Below are positions 8,406 to 16,824 of a stretch of DNA of 64,000 nucleotides, piece after piece. This DNA is from Actinacidiphila rubida. Its GTDB lineage: Bacteria > Actinomycetota > Actinomycetes > Streptomycetales > Streptomycetaceae. Made by a program: the position numbers and the translations under genes. Location of the stretch: positions 124,001 to 188,000 of the forward strand of contig NZ_FODD01000006.1 of assembly GCF_900110255.1 (NCBI RefSeq), written 5' to 3'. Below the pieces are notes generated by a model, which worked only from the letters and a program-made list of their open reading frames with translations, was not told where the DNA came from and ran no database searches. Numbering within the stretch: the stretch's first letter is position 1; each line of letters starts with the position of its first letter.

Positions 8406-9341
8406 ATGAGCCGTCCTAGCGCCCTGGAACTGCCCGCCAACGTGATCGCCCGCCGGCTGGAGACCACCCGGGGGTCCTTCGCCGTGCTGGACGCCGCGCC
8501 CGACCCGCAGACGCCGTACCGCGGCGCCGCACTGCTGGTGCCCGGCTACACCGGCAGCAAGGAGGACTTCCTCGACCTGCTGCCGCCGCTGACGGCGGCC
8601 GGGTTCCGGGTGGTCGCGGTGGACGGCCGCGGCCAGCACGAGTCCGGCGGCCCGCGCGACGAAGCCGCCTACGCGCAGGCCGAGTTGGCGGCGGACGTCA
8701 CCGCGCAGGGCGCCGCGGTCGCCGAGGCGCACGACACCGGCCGGCTGCACCTGCTGGGCCACTCGCTGGGCGGCCACCTGGTGCGCGCGTCGGTGCTGGC
8801 GGACGGCCCCGGGCCGTGGGCGTCGCTGACGCTGATGAGTTCGGGCCCGGCGGCCATCGCGCCGGACCAGCAGGTGCGCACGCAGATGGCGGTCGACTTC
8901 CTGCCGACCACCGACATGGAGACCGCCTGGCAGGCGCTGCGGGCGATGGACGCCGAGAACGCCCCCGAGGGCCCGGCGGACTCCGGTGCCACGGCCGGCA
9001 CGCCCGGCGCCGAGGGCACGCCGGCCTGGCTCGACGAGTTCCTGCACCGCCGCTGGGTGAGCACGATCCCCGAGCAACTGATCGCCACCGGACGGCAGTT
9101 GATGACCGAACCCGACCGGGTCGGCGAACTCGCCTCCGTACCGCTGCCGAAGCTCGTACTCTCCGGCGAGGTGGACTACGCGTGGCCGCTGCCGTGGATG
9201 GACGAGATGGCCGTGCGGCTGGCGGCACGGCGCGTGGTCGTCAAGGGCGCCGAGCACTCCCCCAACGCCGAACGCCCGGCCGAGACCGCCGCCGCGCTGG
9301 TCGCCTTCTGGACGGACGCGGCCGGCGTTACCGACGAGTAG
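8406..9341 (+). CDS. alpha/beta hydrolase
   Basis: A 311-residue cytoplasmic hydrolase. Visible landmarks are the strand beta3/oxyanion segment VPGYTGSKEDF, the nucleophile elbow GHSLGG, an acidic loop (SGEVDYAWPLPWM) and the final His (KGAEHSPNAERP). The lid carries a Gly/Ala/Pro-rich insert (PADSGATAGTPGAEGTP). It is a single-gene unit after the helicase terminator. Family members include esterases and lactonases; the substrate is not predictable. It is unrelated in detail to the hydrolase at 1370. Confidence 0.9.
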   Translation: MSRPSALELPANVIARRLETTRGSFAVLDAAPDPQTPYRGAALLVPGYTGSKEDFLDLLPPLTAAGFRVVAVDGRGQHESGGPRDEAAYAQAELAADVTAQGAAVAEAHDTGRLHLLGHSLGGHLVRASVLADGPGPWASLTLMSSGPAAIAPDQQVRTQMAVDFLPTTDMETAWQALRAMDAENAPEGPADSGATAGTPGAEGTPAWLDEFLHRRWVSTIPEQLIATGRQLMTEPDRVGELASVPLPKLVLSGEVDYAWPLPWMDEMAVRLAARRVVVKGAEHSPNAERPAETAAALVAFWTDAAGVTDE

Positions 9342-9370
9342 TCAGCCGGTCAAGGTTTTTCGTTAGCCAA

Positions 9371-9398
9371 GGGAATAGTTAGAAGGGGGTGTTCGTTG
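9371..9398 (+). promoter_or_regulatory. sigma-R type promoter
   Basis: GGGAAT at 9371-9376 and GTTG at 9395-9398 are separated by exactly 18 bases. This is the known consensus for the thiol-oxidative-stress sigma factor SigR (GGGAAT-N18-GTTG). Transcription would start near 9405, about 30 bases before the ATG of the 46-residue gene. Confidence 0.75.
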
Positions 9399-9434
9399 TC
9401 CGTACATGTAACGCGCGACGAAGGGAGAAGCTCC

Positions 9435-9575
9435 ATGCGCTTCGAGATCATGCGCCTCGACGACGTGAACGGCAACGCCGTTGACAGCACCGTCGTGGAC
9501 GCCTCCGCCGTCAACGAGGTCGTACAGCAGGCCGCAGCTCTGGGCCAGCGCATCTATATCCGCCCGGCGGACTGA
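9435..9575 (+). CDS. conserved 46-residue protein under a sigma-R promoter
   Basis: A small protein (MRFEIMRLDDVNGNAVDSTV at the start, QRIYIRPAD at the end) with GGGAGAAG 6-7 bases before its ATG. I recognise it as a short protein widely conserved among streptomycetes, without an assigned function. It has no Cys, no membrane segment and a predicted beta-alpha-beta pattern. It is flanked by a perfect sigma-R promoter and a strong terminator, so it forms a complete monocistronic unit. A role in thiol or oxidative stress is an inference from the promoter only. Confidence 0.85.
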   Translation: MRFEIMRLDDVNGNAVDSTVVDASAVNEVVQQAAALGQRIYIRPAD

Positions 9576-9598
9576 CACGACGCAGGCTTGACGCAACG

Positions 9599-9630
9599 GC
9601 GCCCCGTACCGATGGAGTACGGGGCGCTTT
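9599..9630. terminator. terminator between 46-residue gene and marC
   Basis: 11-bp perfect stem GCGCCCCGTAC/GTACGGGGCGC (9599-9609 with 9617-9627), loop of 7, then TTT. It lies between convergent genes and may serve both. Confidence 0.85.
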
Positions 9631-9683
9631 CGCGTGTCCGGGCGGGGCCGGACACCGGCGGGACCGGTGTGCGGTGCGGCGGC

Positions 9684-10292
9684 TCAGCCCTGGCCGTGGA
9701 TGAAGCCGAAGACGCCGTTGGCCACCGACTGCACCGCGATCGCGGACAGCAGCATGCCGGACAGCCGGGTGACCAGCACGACGCCGCCCTCCTTGATCAG
9801 CCGGATGATTGCCAGCGAGTAGCGCATGGTCAGCCACAGCACGACGTGCATGGCGATGATGGCCAGCCACACCGAGGTCTGCTGCTCGAAGCCGTCGGCG
9901 TGCTGCACGGCGAGGATGACGGTGACGATCGCGCCCGGTCCGGCCAGCAGCGGCATGCCCAGCGGGACCAGCGCGACGTTGACGTCCTTGGTCTGCGTCG
10001 GCTCGTCGGCCTTGCCGGTGAGCAGGTCGAGCGCGATGAGCAGGAGCAGCAGCCCGCCGGCGACGCGCAGCGCCGGGACGGAGACGTGCAGGTAGTCCAG
10101 GATCTGCTGGCCGCAGATGCCGAAGACGGTGATGACGCCGAGCGCCACGGACGCCGCCTGCCAGGCCATCCGCCGCTGCACCTTGGTGGCGCGGCCGGAG
10201 GTCAGGGCCAGGAAGATCGGGGTGATCCCGGGTGGGTCCATGATCACGAACAGGGTGACGAAGACCGACCCGAACAGGGTGAAGTCGAACAT
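9684..10292 (-). CDS. MarC family integral membrane protein
   Basis: A 202-residue protein with about six membrane helices, matching the MarC/YchE family in length and in the opening FVTLFVIMDPPGITPIFLAL and the later LVPLGMPLLAGPGAI. The family was once called multiple antibiotic resistance but has no proven transport substrate. It is expressed leftward, 165 bases after the PHP phosphoesterase gene; that gap is GC-rich with no clear signal, so an operon is possible but unproven. Confidence 0.92.
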   Translation of the reverse strand: MFDFTLFGSVFVTLFVIMDPPGITPIFLALTSGRATKVQRRMAWQAASVALGVITVFGICGQQILDYLHVSVPALRVAGGLLLLLIALDLLTGKADEPTQTKDVNVALVPLGMPLLAGPGAIVTVILAVQHADGFEQQTSVWLAIIAMHVVLWLTMRYSLAIIRLIKEGGVVLVTRLSGMLLSAIAVQSVANGVFGFIHGQG

Positions 10293-10457
10293 GCCAGGGC
10301 TTTCGGGGTCGTACGCGGGCAGGCGGGCGGGCGAGCGGGCGCGGACGTCGTGGCGGGCACGACGCGGAGGCCCGGTCGGGTGGGCGGTGCGGAACGGGGT
10401 GCGGGGGGCTGAGCTTCGGGAGGGCCGGGGCGGGGGCCGGCGTCGGTGCCGACGCGG

Positions 10458-11375
10458 CTAGACGGCGCTGATGGGCTGGGCGCCGGTCGCCCTGCGGGCG
10501 ATCTCCCGGTAGACCTCGGGGTCGGTGGTGCACGCGCCCAGGCGGACCGCCTTGCGGTCGCCGTGGTAGTCGCTGGAGCCGGTGACGAGCACGCCGAGGT
10601 CGGCGGCCAGGGCGCGCAGCCGGGCGCGGGTGGGGGCGTCGTGGTCGGTGTGGTCGACCTCCAGGCCGTCCAGGCCCGCCGCGGCCAGCTCGGCGATCAC
10701 GGGGTCGGGGACCGTCTCGCCGCGCTTGTGGGCGCCGGGGTGGGCGAAGACGGTGACGCCGCCGGCGGCCTTCACCAGCCGGATCGCGTCGAAGGGGTCG
10801 AGTTCGTGCTTGGCGACGTACGCCCGGCCGTCGTTGGCCAGCCACTCGGCGGTGAAGGCGTCGGAGACGCTGTCCACCACGCCTGCCTCGACCATCGCGG
10901 CGGCGACGTGGGGCCGGCCGACCGAGACGCCGGGGGCGCCCGCCGCCGGGTCGGCACCCGCGTCCGCCGGTATCCCGGCGATCCGGGCCACCTGCTCCCA
11001 GGTGACCGGCACGCCCAGTTCCTGGAGCCTGGCGACCATGCCGCGGGCGCGCGGCACGCGGTCGTCGCGGACGAGCTCGCGCTCGCGGTGCAGCTCGGGC
11101 TCCGCGGGGTCGAACAGGTAGGCCAGCATGTGCATGCTGATGCCCTGGACCCGGCAGGACAGCTCGGCGCCGGTGACCAGCGTCAGACCGGCCTCCCGCA
11201 CCTCCCCCGCCTCGGGGCCGGACAGCGCGCGGACGGCCTCGGCGTGGCCGGCCACGGTGTCGTGGTCGGTGAGCGCGACGACGTCCAGGCCCGCGGCGGC
11301 GGCGTTGCGCACCAGCTCGGCGGGGGTGTCCGTGCCGTCGGAGGCCGTGGAGTGGGTGTGCAGGTCGACGCGCAC
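10458..11375 (-). CDS. PHP domain phosphoesterase
   Basis: A 305-residue metal-dependent phosphoesterase. I start it at the GTG at 11375 (VRVDLHTHST), with GGAG 8 bases upstream; a longer reading from 11417 adds an unlikely Pro-rich leader. The PHP metal ligands are visible: DLHTHS, DGTD, ALTDHDT and the C-terminal SSDYHGD. Relatives such as YciV/RNase AM act on 3',5'-bisphosphonucleosides or RNA 5' ends. The enzyme is cytoplasmic; the exact substrate is inferred only at family level. Confidence 0.9.
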   Translation of the reverse strand: MRVDLHTHSTASDGTDTPAELVRNAAAAGLDVVALTDHDTVAGHAEAVRALSGPEAGEVREAGLTLVTGAELSCRVQGISMHMLAYLFDPAEPELHRERELVRDDRVPRARGMVARLQELGVPVTWEQVARIAGIPADAGADPAAGAPGVSVGRPHVAAAMVEAGVVDSVSDAFTAEWLANDGRAYVAKHELDPFDAIRLVKAAGGVTVFAHPGAHKRGETVPDPVIAELAAAGLDGLEVDHTDHDAPTRARLRALAADLGVLVTGSSDYHGDRKAVRLGACTTDPEVYREIARRATGAQPISAV

Positions 11376-11505
11376 GGCACATGCTCCAGGGGGACGGGCG
11401 GACGGGGGCGAACACAAGGATAGCGCTCGCGCACACCTGCGATTCCCAGGGCACAGCCCGGCCCCGCGCTCACGATCCGCGGTGGTTCCGGAGAGGTCGG
11501 CCGGC

Positions 11506-12144
11506 TCAGGCCAGCAGGCGCGGCGAGAGCGCGCCGCACGGCAGCAGGTCCACCTCGGCGCCGGCGTCCCGCAGGTCGGTCAGCACCAGCTCGTCGTACA
11601 TCAGCAGCCCGGTCTCCTCGGGCCAGACGATCGCCCACAGCCACAGCCCGCGGGCCTCGCCCGCGAAGACCACCCGGTCCTCGGGGGTGCCCTCGACGTG
11701 CCACAGCGGGGTGGGCCGGCCGGCGGCCAGCACCTTGGCGTGCGGCGGCTTGTCGACGCACATGTCGGGGCCGGGGTCGGGGCCCTTGATGCCGGCGTAG
11801 CGGGCGCCGAGCCCGACGCCCAGTTCCTCGGCGATCAGCATGAGCTCTCCCGGACCCCCGAGCGGCCCGGGACCCGAGCAGGCCACCGCGGTGGCGCGGC
11901 CTCCGCTGCGGTCGTCACCGGCCGCGGCGATGCCGGAGAACAGCCAGCCGACCGGCAGCGGCCAGGGCATCCACACCGGGACCTGGGAGCGGTGGACCAC
12001 CACACCGAGCGCTTCGACACTGGGCGGCACGACGGGCTGCAGCGGGTGCACGGTCCCGTGTACGTCGCACTGCCAGGAATCGGCGAAGAGCCCGGGCGCA
12101 CGGACCCTGCCACCGCACTTCGGGCAACTGGGTTCGCCCCTCAT
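11506..12144 (-). CDS. DUF6758 family protein with zinc-ribbon-like start
   Basis: A 212-residue protein starting at ATG 12144. The N-terminus has CPKCGG and, 20 residues on, CDVH, a probable zinc-ribbon knuckle. The remainder is a Trp-rich alpha/beta domain (WMPWPLPVGWLFSG, WLWAIVWPEE). I recognise it as DUF6758, a conserved streptomycete family of unknown function. It is divergent from the MFS exporter across 174 bases that hold the operator-like promoter. Confidence 0.85.
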   Translation of the reverse strand: MRGEPSCPKCGGRVRAPGLFADSWQCDVHGTVHPLQPVVPPSVEALGVVVHRSQVPVWMPWPLPVGWLFSGIAAAGDDRSGGRATAVACSGPGPLGGPGELMLIAEELGVGLGARYAGIKGPDPGPDMCVDKPPHAKVLAAGRPTPLWHVEGTPEDRVVFAGEARGLWLWAIVWPEETGLLMYDELVLTDLRDAGAEVDLLPCGALSPRLLA

Positions 12145-12234
12145 AACGCCCCACGGTCCTCCCGGTACGTGCCCGCGTCAAGGACGATCACCCGTCCGGG
12201 CCCAGGTGCCGCGGCACGAAGGGATCGATGCTGC

Positions 12235-12277
12235 TTGCATTAGTTGCTATAGCCAACCTATTGTGTGTATGACACAA
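12235..12277 (+). promoter_or_regulatory. promoter with two dyads in front of MFS exporter
   Basis: TTGCAT (12235-12240), 18 bases, TATTGT (12259-12264) reads as a housekeeping promoter. The imperfect palindrome GTTGCTATAGCCAAC (12243-12257) fills the spacer. TTGTGT-N5-ACACAA (12261-12277) overlaps the -10 box. This is a repressor-style layout, of the kind seen with MarR or TetR regulators. Confidence 0.5.
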
Positions 12278-12318
12278 CTACTTCGTCGCCCGTCCCCACA
12301 GGCGAGAAGGGAATCCCC

Positions 12319-13563
12319 ATGGAACACGCGGATCCCGCCACCCCCGCGGGTGACAAGGCGAGCCTCCTCCGCCAGCCCACCGCGGTGTGGGCCACCGCCG
12401 GCGCGGCGGTCGTCGCCTTCATGGGCATCGGGCTCGTCGACCCGATCCTGCCCTCCATCGCCAAGGGCCTGCAGGCCTCGCCGAGCCAGGTCTCGCTGCT
12501 GTTCACCAGCTACTTCCTGATCACCGCGGTGGCCATGCTGGTCACCGGCTTCGTCTCCAGCCGGATCGGCGGCAAGAAGACGCTGCTGGCCGGCCTGGCG
12601 CTGGTCGTCGTCTTCGCCGGGCTCGCCGGCACCTCGAACTCCGTCGGCGAGCTGGTCGGTTTCCGGGCCGGCTGGGGCCTGGGCAACGCCCTGTTCGTGT
12701 CGACCTCGCTGGCCGTCATCGTCGGCGCCGCCAGCGGCGGCGCGGCCGCGGCGATCCTGCTCTACGAGTCGGCGCTCGGCCTCGGCATGGCCTGCGGGCC
12801 GCTGCTGGGCGCGGTGCTCGGCGACATGAAGTGGCGCTACCCGTTCTTCGGCACGGCCGTGCTGATGCTGATCGGCTTCATCGCGATCTCGCTGTTCCTC
12901 AAGGAGCAGCCCAAGCCGGCGGCCCGCACCTCACTGCTCGACCCGATCAAGGCGCTCGGCCACGGCGGCCTCGCCTCCGCGGCCGCGTCCGCGTTCTTCT
13001 ACAACTACGCGTTCTTCACGGTCCTGGCGTTCACGCCCTTCGTGCTGAACATGTCGCCCTACCGCTCCGGCGCCGTCTTCTTCGCCTGGGGCGTGCTGCT
13101 CGCGGTCTTCTCGGTGCTCGTCGCCCCGCGCCTGCAGTCCCGGTTCGGATCACTGAAGGTGCTCGGCGGCTCCCTGGTGCTGCTCGCCGCGGACCTCGCC
13201 GTGCTCGGCTACGGCAGCCACACCACCGCGATCGTCTGCACGATCCTGTCCGGCGCCCTGATCGGCGTGAACAACACCGTCTACACCGAGCTGGCGCTCG
13301 GCGTCTCGGACGCCCCGCGCCCGGTGGCCAGCGCCGGCTACAACTTCGTCCGCTGGTTCGCGGCCGCGGCGGCCCCGTACCTGGCGCCGAAGATCGAGGA
13401 GTGGACCGACATCCACATCCCGTTCGTGGTCGCGGCCCTGGCCGCCCTCGCCGGCGCGGGAGTCATCGCGGTGCGCCGCCGCCACCTGACCGTGGTGCAC
13501 GCGGAGGACGTCGTCGCGCAGTCCCCGCACGCGCCCCACGCTCCGGCCGGCGCGGTCCGCTAG
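12319..13563 (+). CDS. MFS transporter, drug-efflux type
   Basis: A 414-residue protein with 12 predicted membrane helices. I start it at ATG 12319 (MEHADPATPAG), which has GAGAAGGGAA upstream; the frame also reads through from 12265. The loop after helix 2 carries the MFS signature-like TGFVSSRIGGKKTLL. It resembles the drug:H+ antiporters annotated as ACDE-family multidrug proteins. The substrate is unknown. An operator-like promoter precedes it, and no regulator gene lies beside it, so control by a distant repressor is likely. Confidence 0.9.
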   Translation: MEHADPATPAGDKASLLRQPTAVWATAGAAVVAFMGIGLVDPILPSIAKGLQASPSQVSLLFTSYFLITAVAMLVTGFVSSRIGGKKTLLAGLALVVVFAGLAGTSNSVGELVGFRAGWGLGNALFVSTSLAVIVGAASGGAAAAILLYESALGLGMACGPLLGAVLGDMKWRYPFFGTAVLMLIGFIAISLFLKEQPKPAARTSLLDPIKALGHGGLASAAASAFFYNYAFFTVLAFTPFVLNMSPYRSGAVFFAWGVLLAVFSVLVAPRLQSRFGSLKVLGGSLVLLAADLAVLGYGSHTTAIVCTILSGALIGVNNTVYTELALGVSDAPRPVASAGYNFVRWFAAAAAPYLAPKIEEWTDIHIPFVVAALAALAGAGVIAVRRRHLTVVHAEDVVAQSPHAPHAPAGAVR

Positions 13564-13592
13564 GGGCGCGCCGGAGATCCGGACGCCGGACC

Positions 13593-14177
13593 CTAGTCGA
13601 GGCGGGCGGGGGCGCGGCGGGGGTCGCGCAGGTCGGTGCCCTGCGCGAGCCAGCGCTCCTGGAGGGCGGACGCGCCGTGCACCCGCTTCCAGGCGGCCTC
13701 GTTGGCCGTCATCGGCAGCAGCGGCAGGAAGCGGACCGGGTCCATCGGCTCGTCGATGTCGAGATCCTCGACGAGCCCGCCGTTCTCGGCGACCAGCACC
13801 GCGGAGAACGGGGCGCCGGGCCACAGCGGCTCGCCGACGTCCATGGAGTTCCCCGGCGCCACCACCACGCCCTCGACCTGCGGGGACGCCGCCAGCACCG
13901 CCAGCGGCCGCAGCACCTTGTCGGTGTCGGCGAGCCCGGCCCGCACGGTCAGGACCAGTTCGGCGCGCGGCCCGCGCACCGGGTCGGTCACCGCGGCCAC
14001 GGGGTCGTTCATCGGCTGGGCGGACATGCCCAGGGTGGCGTACCGCACCAGGTCGCCGTCACTGAAACGGAGCACCTCGACCCGCTCGGTTCCCAGGAAC
14101 GTCACCGCCGCCCGGGCGTCGGGTTCTCCCAGTGCGGAACGCAGCCGCGCCTCCACGAGCACCGTTACGTCAGCCAT
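13593..14177 (-). CDS. suppressor of fused (SUFU) domain protein
   Basis: A 194-residue protein started at ATG 14177 (MADVTVLVEARL). The pattern VEVLRFSDGDLVRYATLGMS, the RAELVLTVR strand, and the PGNSMDVGEPLWPGAPFSAVLV and LPLLPMTANEAAWKRVHG segments fit the bacterial SUFU-domain family. Bacterial members are often linked to contact-dependent toxin immunity, but there is no toxin gene nearby here. It is cytoplasmic and convergent with the MFS gene, 29 bases apart. Confidence 0.85.
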   Translation of the reverse strand: MADVTVLVEARLRSALGEPDARAAVTFLGTERVEVLRFSDGDLVRYATLGMSAQPMNDPVAAVTDPVRGPRAELVLTVRAGLADTDKVLRPLAVLAASPQVEGVVVAPGNSMDVGEPLWPGAPFSAVLVAENGGLVEDLDIDEPMDPVRFLPLLPMTANEAAWKRVHGASALQERWLAQGTDLRDPRRAPARLD

Positions 14178-14535
14178 GACCGGGAGCATACTCAGGCCAA
14201 GGACTGGCAAAGCGAGGCGTTGCCACCCTCGGAGCTTGATAAAGTGGAGCGTTCACGTACGTGGTCCCCCAGCGGGGAACGGCCGGAGGAGGTGGGACTG
14301 ACATGGATCGAAGTCGACCGTGCAGTACCGGCAGCTCTTCCCCGCATCGCCGTTCCGCAGCCTGAACCCTCGCGTTCCATACCCGGCTGCAGCACCTCGA
14401 AACGCGTGACCTCATCGGCTCGCCCGCGGTTGCCCGTGCGGCGGAAGAGCGCCCTGAACTGCCAGTGATCAACCTGTCCTGATCAGCATTTCAGAGCGGC
14501 GTGAAGCCGTCGGCCAGTCCGTGAAGGAGCTTGCC
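14178..14535 (+). other. 358-base gap upstream of corA
   Basis: Besides the short reading frame at 14303, it holds TAAAGT (14240-14245) as a possible -10 box without a well-spaced -35. A TGATCA pair (14466-14471 and 14480-14485) can form a small hairpin before corA. I see no tRNA or known riboswitch. A Mg-responsive leader is possible but not shown. Confidence 0.4.
14303..14365 (+). CDS. candidate 20-codon upstream reading frame before corA
   Basis: ATG 14303 has a very strong ribosome-binding site (GGAGGAGGTGGG, 14285-14296, 6 bases away) and opens a 20-residue frame, MDRSRPCSTGSSSPHRRSAA. It lies 170 bases before corA. It could be a leader peptide, a small protein, or chance. Its codon usage is poorer in G/C at third positions than that of the neighbours, which argues for caution. 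Confidence 0.35.
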   Translation: MDRSRPCSTGSSSPHRRSAA

Positions 14536-15669
14536 ATGTCGATGATCCGTGATCTGCGCGCTGTCGTCCGTCCCACCCTGCGCAAGTCCTCGGCGTCCTA
14601 CGACTACGGCCCGGCCCACGACCCCGCCGCCACCAGCGCTGTCGTCGACTGCGCGGTGTACCGCGACGGCGTGCGCTGCAGCGACAGCATCAGCCTGCGC
14701 GACGCCCTGGACACCGTGCGCGAGGGACGTCCGGTGGAGAGCTGCGACGGCACCAACGGCTTCGTCTGGATCGGCCTCCACGAGCCCACCGAGCAGGAGT
14801 TCGCCGGCATCGCCGAGGAGTTCGGCCTGCACCCGCTGGCCGTCGAGGACGCCGTGCACGCCCACCAGCGGCCCAAGCTGGAGCGGTACGACGACTCGCT
14901 GTTCACCGTCTTCAAGACCATCCGCTACGTCGAGCACGCCGAGCTCACCGCGACCAGCGAGGTCGTGGAGAGCGGCGAGTTGATGGTCTTCACCGGCCGG
15001 TACTTCGTCATCACCGTGCGGCACGGCGGCCACGGCTCCCTGCGCGCCCTGCGCCACCGCCTCGAGGACGACCCCGAGCTGCTGGCCAAGGGCCCCTCCG
15101 CGGTGCTGCACGCGATCGCCGACCAGGTGGTCGACGACTACCTGGCGGTCACTGAGGCGGTGCAGGACGACATCGACGAGGTGGAGATCGACGTCTTCTC
15201 GGCCGGCAACGGCAAGGCCTCGCGCGGCGGCGACGCCGGGCGGATCTACCAGCTCAAGCGCGAGGTGCTGGAGTTCAAGCGCGCGGTGTCCCCGCTGCTG
15301 CGGCCGATGCAGATGCTCGGCGAGCGGCCCATGCGGCTGATCGACCCCGAGATCCAGAAGTACTTCCGCGACGTCGCGGACCACGTGGCCCGGGTCCACG
15401 AGCAGGTCACCGGCTTCGACGACCTGCTCAACTCGATCCTGCAGGCCAACCTGGCGCAGGCCACCGTGGTGCAGAACGAGGACATGCGCAAGATCACCGC
15501 GTGGGCGGCCATCCTGGCCGTGCCGACGATGATCACCGGCGTGTACGGGATGAACTTCGACACGATGCCGGAGCTGCGCTGGAAGTTCGGCTACCCCGCG
15601 GTGATCGTCGCGATCCTGGCCATCTGCTTCGCCATCCACCGCGGCTTCCGCCGCAACGGCTGGCTGTAG
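14536..15669 (+). CDS. corA: CorA family Mg2+/Co2+ transporter
   Basis: A 377-residue protein with ATG 14536 preceded by AAGGAG (a GTG 15 bases earlier lacks this). The large N-terminal cytoplasmic alpha/beta domain and the long stalk helix are followed by two C-terminal membrane helices with the ion-selectivity motif YGMNFD between them. It forms pentameric channels in the family. The basic end (RRNGWL) fits the usual CorA tail. By order it corresponds to Rv1239c, 4 kb from the MgtE-N/DUF1003 pair, so three Mg-linked genes cluster here. Confidence 0.95.
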   Translation: MSMIRDLRAVVRPTLRKSSASYDYGPAHDPAATSAVVDCAVYRDGVRCSDSISLRDALDTVREGRPVESCDGTNGFVWIGLHEPTEQEFAGIAEEFGLHPLAVEDAVHAHQRPKLERYDDSLFTVFKTIRYVEHAELTATSEVVESGELMVFTGRYFVITVRHGGHGSLRALRHRLEDDPELLAKGPSAVLHAIADQVVDDYLAVTEAVQDDIDEVEIDVFSAGNGKASRGGDAGRIYQLKREVLEFKRAVSPLLRPMQMLGERPMRLIDPEIQKYFRDVADHVARVHEQVTGFDDLLNSILQANLAQATVVQNEDMRKITAWAAILAVPTMITGVYGMNFDTMPELRWKFGYPAVIVAILAICFAIHRGFRRNGWL

Positions 15670-15702
15670 GCGCGGCCGCGGCCTCCGCCCGGCGGTCCGG
15701 CC

Positions 15703-16707
15703 TCAGCCCGCGTCCGGCGGGACGGCGGCGGGCTGTTCGGCGGCCGCCGCCTGCCGCGCCCGGCCCGGCTCGGCCCTGCGGTCCGCGAGGATCACCAGGG
15801 CCAGGCCCGCCAGGATGACGGCGAGCGCCGGGTAGGCGGCGGCCGGCGGCGTCTGCCCCAGCCACACCGCGGCGATCAGCGCCGCGCCGGGCGTCTCCAG
15901 CAGGATCGCGGTCGACACGGTGGACGGGCCGAGCCCGCGCACCACCCGGTTGAACAGCGAGTGGCCCAGCAGCTGGGCGACGACGGTGAGCGCGGCGATC
16001 TTCAGCCACGTCTCGCCGTCGTACCCGCCCAGCGAGGAACCGGCGACCAGGCAGGCGCCGAGCAGCGCCACGGCCGTCGTCGAGTAGCAGACGAAGGTGT
16101 ACGCGGTGGTGCTGGCGGTGCGCCGCACCTCGGAGCCGAGCAGCATGTAGCCGGCCGCGGCCATGCCCGCGGCGAGCGCCAGCGCGTCGCCGGCCAGCGC
16201 ACGGGTGTCGGTCGACAGGTCGATGCCGGTCAGGATGAGCACGCCGACGACCGCCAGTGAGGTGCCCGCCCACACCAGGCCCGGCGGGCGGTGGCCGCGC
16301 AGCCGCAGGATCACCGTCGTCCACATCGGGGTGGTGGTGACCAGCGCGGTCGAGGTGGCCACCGACGTCATGCCCAGGCTGGGCAGCCACAGGCCGAAGT
16401 GCAGGGCCAGCACCACGCCCGCCGCCACCGACAGCAGCAGGGCCCGGCGGCCCATCCCGCGCAGCTCGGCACGGTGCCGCCACAGGGCGACCGGGCTGAG
16501 CACGCCGACCGCCATGGCGTTCCGCCAGAACGCGATGGCCAGCGCGGGTGCGGCGGTCGCGGCGATGAGCGGCGCGGACATCGAGACGCCGGCGATGGCG
16601 ACCGCGAGCAGCGTGAAGTCCAGGGTCCTGCCGGGGGCGGCGGGGGCCGGAGCGGGCGGGGCCACGGCCGCGGTGGGGCGGGCGGCGGCGCTGCGCGGGG
16701 CGGTCAC
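15703..16707 (-). CDS. EamA/DMT family transporter
   Basis: A 334-residue membrane protein with ten predicted helices in two five-helix repeats, as in drug/metabolite (RhaT/EamA) transporters. I start it at GTG 16707 with GAGGAG upstream. The N-terminal 30 residues are Ala/Pro-rich. The repeats show LVTTTPMWTTVILRLRG and VSTAILLETPGAALIAAVW at equivalent positions. The substrate is unknown. It is convergent with corA, 33 bases apart, without an obvious terminator. Confidence 0.9.
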   Translation of the reverse strand: MTAPRSAAARPTAAVAPPAPAPAAPGRTLDFTLLAVAIAGVSMSAPLIAATAAPALAIAFWRNAMAVGVLSPVALWRHRAELRGMGRRALLLSVAAGVVLALHFGLWLPSLGMTSVATSTALVTTTPMWTTVILRLRGHRPPGLVWAGTSLAVVGVLILTGIDLSTDTRALAGDALALAAGMAAAGYMLLGSEVRRTASTTAYTFVCYSTTAVALLGACLVAGSSLGGYDGETWLKIAALTVVAQLLGHSLFNRVVRGLGPSTVSTAILLETPGAALIAAVWLGQTPPAAAYPALAVILAGLALVILADRRAEPGRARQAAAAEQPAAVPPDAG

Positions 16708-16824
16708 GGTGCTCCTCGTCGTCGGGACCCGCGGACGCGGGCCGGCGTCACCAGGGTAAGGCGCATGAGGGCCCCGAGCGCCTGTCGTCCCAGGGTCCGG
16801 ACGGGACGTTCTACGCTGGGCGCC

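Noticed and set aside
14291..14468. 58-codon frame from GTG 14291 upstream of corA
   Set aside because: It competes with the better placed ATG 14303; the codon bias is weak. I kept only the short frame, at low confidence.
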